Positions 4,579 to 6,718 of a stretch of DNA of 6,718 nucleotides are shown here, piece by piece. The stretch comes from Bacteroidota bacterium (GTDB lineage Bacteria; Bacteroidota; Bacteroidia; UBA7662; CANHCV01): contig JAIYBD010000056.1 of the NCBI GenBank assembly GCA_027488715.1, positions 1 to 6,718 on the forward strand. The letters are read 5' to 3'. Within the stretch, counting starts at the first letter, position 1. The number at the start of each line of letters is the position of its first letter. A program made the translations under genes and the position numbers. Under the pieces are notes generated by a model. That model saw only the letters and a program-made list of their open reading frames with translations, had not been told where the DNA came from and searched no databases.

Positions 4579-5315
4579 TCAAATTTTGTATTGCCTTAAT
4601 CTTCAGCCTATCCTTAGTTTCCTGTAACAAATGGGCAGATGCTCCATGCAAACATAAAAAAAAAAAAAAAGGAAAGATAGAAATCCCTCTACAAGGCTTC
4701 CAACACCTGGAGATCAATCAACATTTGCCATGTACCATTCATTATTCCGACACTCCGAAAGTTATTCTTTACGGTCCAGCTGGCAGTTTGCCCTTTATTT
4801 CTGCTGAAGTTGAAAATGACACATTAAACTTGAAAAACCTTAATCGATGCAGCTGGTTGAGAAATTACGATCAATCCATTTCCGTTGAAATATATACACC
4901 TCTTCTTCTTTCCATTCTTCAAAATGGATCGGCTGATCTCACCTTATCTGATTCCTTTCAAACACCAAAATTGATTTTTTACTCCGAACATTACTCTGGA
5001 AATGTATTTTTTAATCATCTAATTACCGATACCCTCATGGCTTGGGTCAATTCTTCGGGAAGTGCGTATTTTAACCTTAACGGCAAAAGCCATTATACCT
5101 ATTTGTTTATTCGAGGCAGTAGCCAAATCGAAGCGACCTCTTGGATGTCGAAAACTTGCCACTTGGTAAGTTACTCGAACGGAAATATCCGAGTTCAGGC
5201 TCCATCCGAAATGCTTTTGGGAGAAATTCGTTACAACGGAAACATTGAAGTTAGCCGAAAGCCGCCCCAAGAAAAAATAGTCATCACCGGAAAAGGAAAA
5301 TACATTTACCCCTAA
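4575..5315 (+). CDS. DUF2807-type lipoprotein (putative adhesin-like beta-helix domain) with an in-frame A15 tract
   Basis: The 246-residue protein begins with a lipoprotein signal peptide (MIKFCIALIFSLSLVSC) whose lipobox LVSC places the acylated cysteine at residue 17. Residues 18-27 lead into five lysines (28-32) encoded by 15 consecutive A (4656-4670). From about residue 38 it resembles DUF2807 (PF10988): FQHLEINQHLPCTIHYSD (41-58), then repeated short strands such as SILQNGSADLTLSD, WVNSSGSAYFNLNG and YSNGNIRVQA, in which Gly/Asn/Ser turns recur as in a right-handed beta-helix. The family is common in Bacteroidota and its function is unknown. No acidic surface-export signal is seen after Cys17 (NKWADAPCKHKK is basic), so it may face the periplasm. 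Its ATG overlaps the preceding stop by 4 bases (ATGA), so the two are probably co-translated. The gene ends 3 bases before the terminator's lower stem region. Confidence 0.8.
   Translation: MIKFCIALIFSLSLVSCNKWADAPCKHKKKKKGKIEIPLQGFQHLEINQHLPCTIHYSDTPKVILYGPAGSLPFISAEVENDTLNLKNLNRCSWLRNYDQSISVEIYTPLLLSILQNGSADLTLSDSFQTPKLIFYSEHYSGNVFFNHLITDTLMAWVNSSGSAYFNLNGKSHYTYLFIRGSSQIEATSWMSKTCHLVSYSNGNIRVQAPSEMLLGEIRYNGNIEVSRKPPQEKIVITGKGKYIYP
4656..4670 (+). repeat. Homopolymer A15 inside the lipoprotein coding sequence
   Basis: Fifteen consecutive A encode Lys28-Lys32, eleven residues after the lipidated cysteine. Runs this long are prone to polymerase slippage. A change of one base would put almost the entire mature lipoprotein out of frame. 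Confidence 0.9.
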
Positions 5316-5318
5316 AAA

Positions 5319-5350
5319 AAAAAGGTCGCTCCCGAGGAAGCGACCTTTTT
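5319..5350. terminator. Bidirectional intrinsic terminator between the lipoprotein gene and rpoC
   Basis: GGTCGCT (5324-5330) and AGCGACC (5339-5345) form a perfect 7-base stem around CCCGAGGA, extended by A5 on the left (5319-5323) and T5 on the right (5346-5350). The A-run (5314-5323) gives a T-run on the minus strand. It thus serves both the plus-strand pair and the minus-strand rpoC, whose stop is at 5369. Confidence 0.9.
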
Positions 5351-5368
5351 CAAAACTGATTATTTTGA

Positions 5369-6718
5369 TTATTCCAAAATATCGGCGTGCTTGGAAGGCA
5401 TAATGGATTCATAATCATCCTTATTGGCAACCAACACTCGGTTGAATTGACGCATACCGGTTCCGGCAGGAATCAAGTGACCAACAATAACGTTTTCCTT
5501 CAATCCTTCTAAAGAATCTACTTTACCAGAAATCGCTGCTTCATTCAAAACCTTGGTAGTTTCCTGGAACGATGCGGCAGAGATAAAGCTTTCTGTACTC
5601 AAAGATGCACGAGTAATACCTTGCAATACCGGACGTGAAGTCGCTGGTATGGCATCTCGGTATTGAACCGTCGTCATATCGCGACGCTTCAACTTGGAGT
5701 TTTCATCACGAATTTGACGAAGGGTAACCCGTTGACCGCGACGCAATACATCGCTATCACCGGCATCAACGATAATTTTCTTGTCGAAAATCCAATCGTT
5801 TGATTTGTTGAACTCCATCTTATCGGCAATTTCTTGCTCCAAAAATTCGGTATCACCTGGATCCTCAATTTCAACCTTCTTCATCATTTGTCGAACAATA
5901 ACTTCAAAGTGCTTATCATTGATTTTTACCCCTTGCAAACGATATACCTCTTGGATGTTGTTCACCAAGTAATTTTGAACTGCACTTGGACCTTTGATGG
6001 CAAGAATGGCACCTGGAGTTACAGCACCATCGGAAAGCGGATGACCCGCTTTGATGAAGTCGTTATCCTGAACCAAAATGTGCTTGGACATGGGTACCAT
6101 GTATTTTTTCTGGGTACCATCACGAGACTCGATATGAATCTCACGATTACCACGCTTAATACCACCGAATGTTACCACACCGTCGATTTCAGAAACAACG
6201 GCTGGGTTAGATGGATTACGTGCTTCGAACAACTCCGTTACGCGAGGGAGACCTCCGGTGATATCTTGGGTACGGTTTCCAGAACGTGGAATTTTGGCAA
6301 GAATTTGACCAGGAACGATTTTATCGCCATCAGAAACTGCTAAGTGAGATCCAACCGGCATGTTGTAATTACGCAACAACTGATCTTTCTTCACAATGCG
6401 AAGAACAGGGTTACGTTTCTTATCACGCGTTTCGATGATGACTTTCTCGCGGAATCCGGTTTGTTCATCGGATTCTTCTTTGAACGTAATGTTTTCAACG
6501 ATGTTTTCAAACTCAACTTTTCCTTCAAATTCTGAAAGGATTACCGCGTTATATGGATCCCAAGAACAAACCTTTTGTCCTTTGCTCACGGTTTCTCCAT
6601 CTTTGACGAAAAGCGTAGATCCATAAGGAATAACGTTGTTAGCAAGAACCGTTTTGGTTTCTGGGTGCAACAAGCGCAATTCACCTGAACGAGTTAATAC
6701 CACTTCATTTGCAGCGTC
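5369..6718 (-). CDS. rpoC: RNA polymerase subunit beta', C-terminal part, cut by right edge
   Basis: 449 codons are open from the right edge to the TAA at 5369-5371, roughly the last third of a ~1,400-residue RpoC. No true start is in the window. Landmarks include TRSGELRLLHPETKTVLANN near the edge, then DITGGLPRVTELFEARNP (about 152-169 of the fragment), which is the conserved segment after the insertion in the trigger loop. These are followed by VYRLQGVKINDKHFEVIVRQ and, from about 381, AASFQETTKVLNEAA and KENVIVGHLIPAGTG, the near-invariant C-terminal region. RpoC forms much of the active-site cleft of RNA polymerase. The active-site NADFDGD motif and first half of the trigger loop lie outside the window. 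It would normally follow rpoB. The DUF3467-type small gene that often follows rpoC in Bacteroidota is not present here; the gene ends directly in a terminator. Confidence 0.99.
   Translation of the reverse strand, partial: DAANEVVLTRSGELRLLHPETKTVLANNVIPYGSTLFVKDGETVSKGQKVCSWDPYNAVILSEFEGKVEFENIVENITFKEESDEQTGFREKVIIETRDKKRNPVLRIVKKDQLLRNYNMPVGSHLAVSDGDKIVPGQILAKIPRSGNRTQDITGGLPRVTELFEARNPSNPAVVSEIDGVVTFGGIKRGNREIHIESRDGTQKKYMVPMSKHILVQDNDFIKAGHPLSDGAVTPGAILAIKGPSAVQNYLVNNIQEVYRLQGVKINDKHFEVIVRQMMKKVEIEDPGDTEFLEQEIADKMEFNKSNDWIFDKKIIVDAGDSDVLRRGQRVTLRQIRDENSKLKRRDMTTVQYRDAIPATSRPVLQGITRASLSTESFISAASFQETTKVLNEAAISGKVDSLEGLKENVIVGHLIPAGTGMRQFNRVLVANKDDYESIMPSKHADILE

Noticed and set aside
5834..6343. 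169-codon plus-strand open frame antisense to rpoC
   Set aside because: rpoC is conserved end to end here, and the antisense frame has no recognisable features.

Overview
The window looks like a chromosomal segment of a member of the Bacteroidota, most likely a Flavobacteriia-like lineage. Three things point there. The C-terminal third of RpoC reads as the Bacteroidota form. The TonB-dependent receptor has the plug signature (N-C-x-x-C-N, GLEQIP, VVRGGG) that I associate with this phylum. The tRNA gene is preceded by a textbook Bacteroidota promoter (TTTG, then TAAATTTG). This assignment comes from recalled family features; no search was run.

Layout. Bases 1-593 (minus) hold the first ~197 codons of a TonB-dependent outer-membrane receptor that runs off the left edge. 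Facing away from it, 793-2871 (plus) is a compact three-gene operon: a PIG-L/LmbE-type deacetylase, a small monotopic sugar-phosphate transferase (PglC-like), and a formyltransferase with an altered active-site motif. The first junction overlaps by 1 base and the second has a 1-base gap. From 2872 to about 3350 there is no gene. This stretch holds degenerate copies of a 23-25 base palindrome-like repeat, a pair of 52-base direct repeats, and a plus-strand terminator. A tRNA-Ser(GCT) gene lies at 3387-3475 (minus) with its own promoter and terminator. Head-to-head with it, 3544-5315 (plus) is a two-gene unit with a 4-base overlap: a PagL/acyloxyacyl-hydrolase-like outer-membrane barrel, then a DUF2807-type lipoprotein that contains a run of 15 A in its coding sequence. 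A bidirectional terminator at 5319-5350 separates this unit from the convergent rpoC (minus), which runs off the right edge.

How the genes may work together. The deacetylase, transferase and formyltransferase make a plausible minimal cassette for attaching an amino sugar to a lipid carrier and remodelling its N-acyl group (acetyl to amine to formyl, or formyl as a temporary blocking group). This is inference from gene content and tight packing. The acyloxyacyl-hydrolase-like protein and its coupled lipoprotein also point to the cell envelope, possibly lipid A trimming.

The most notable points are the deacetylase/transferase/formyltransferase cassette, the glycine in place of the usual catalytic asparagine in the formyltransferase, the asparagine in place of the PagL triad glutamate, the A15 tract just after the lipobox, and the two unrelated repeat families packed into one intergenic region.
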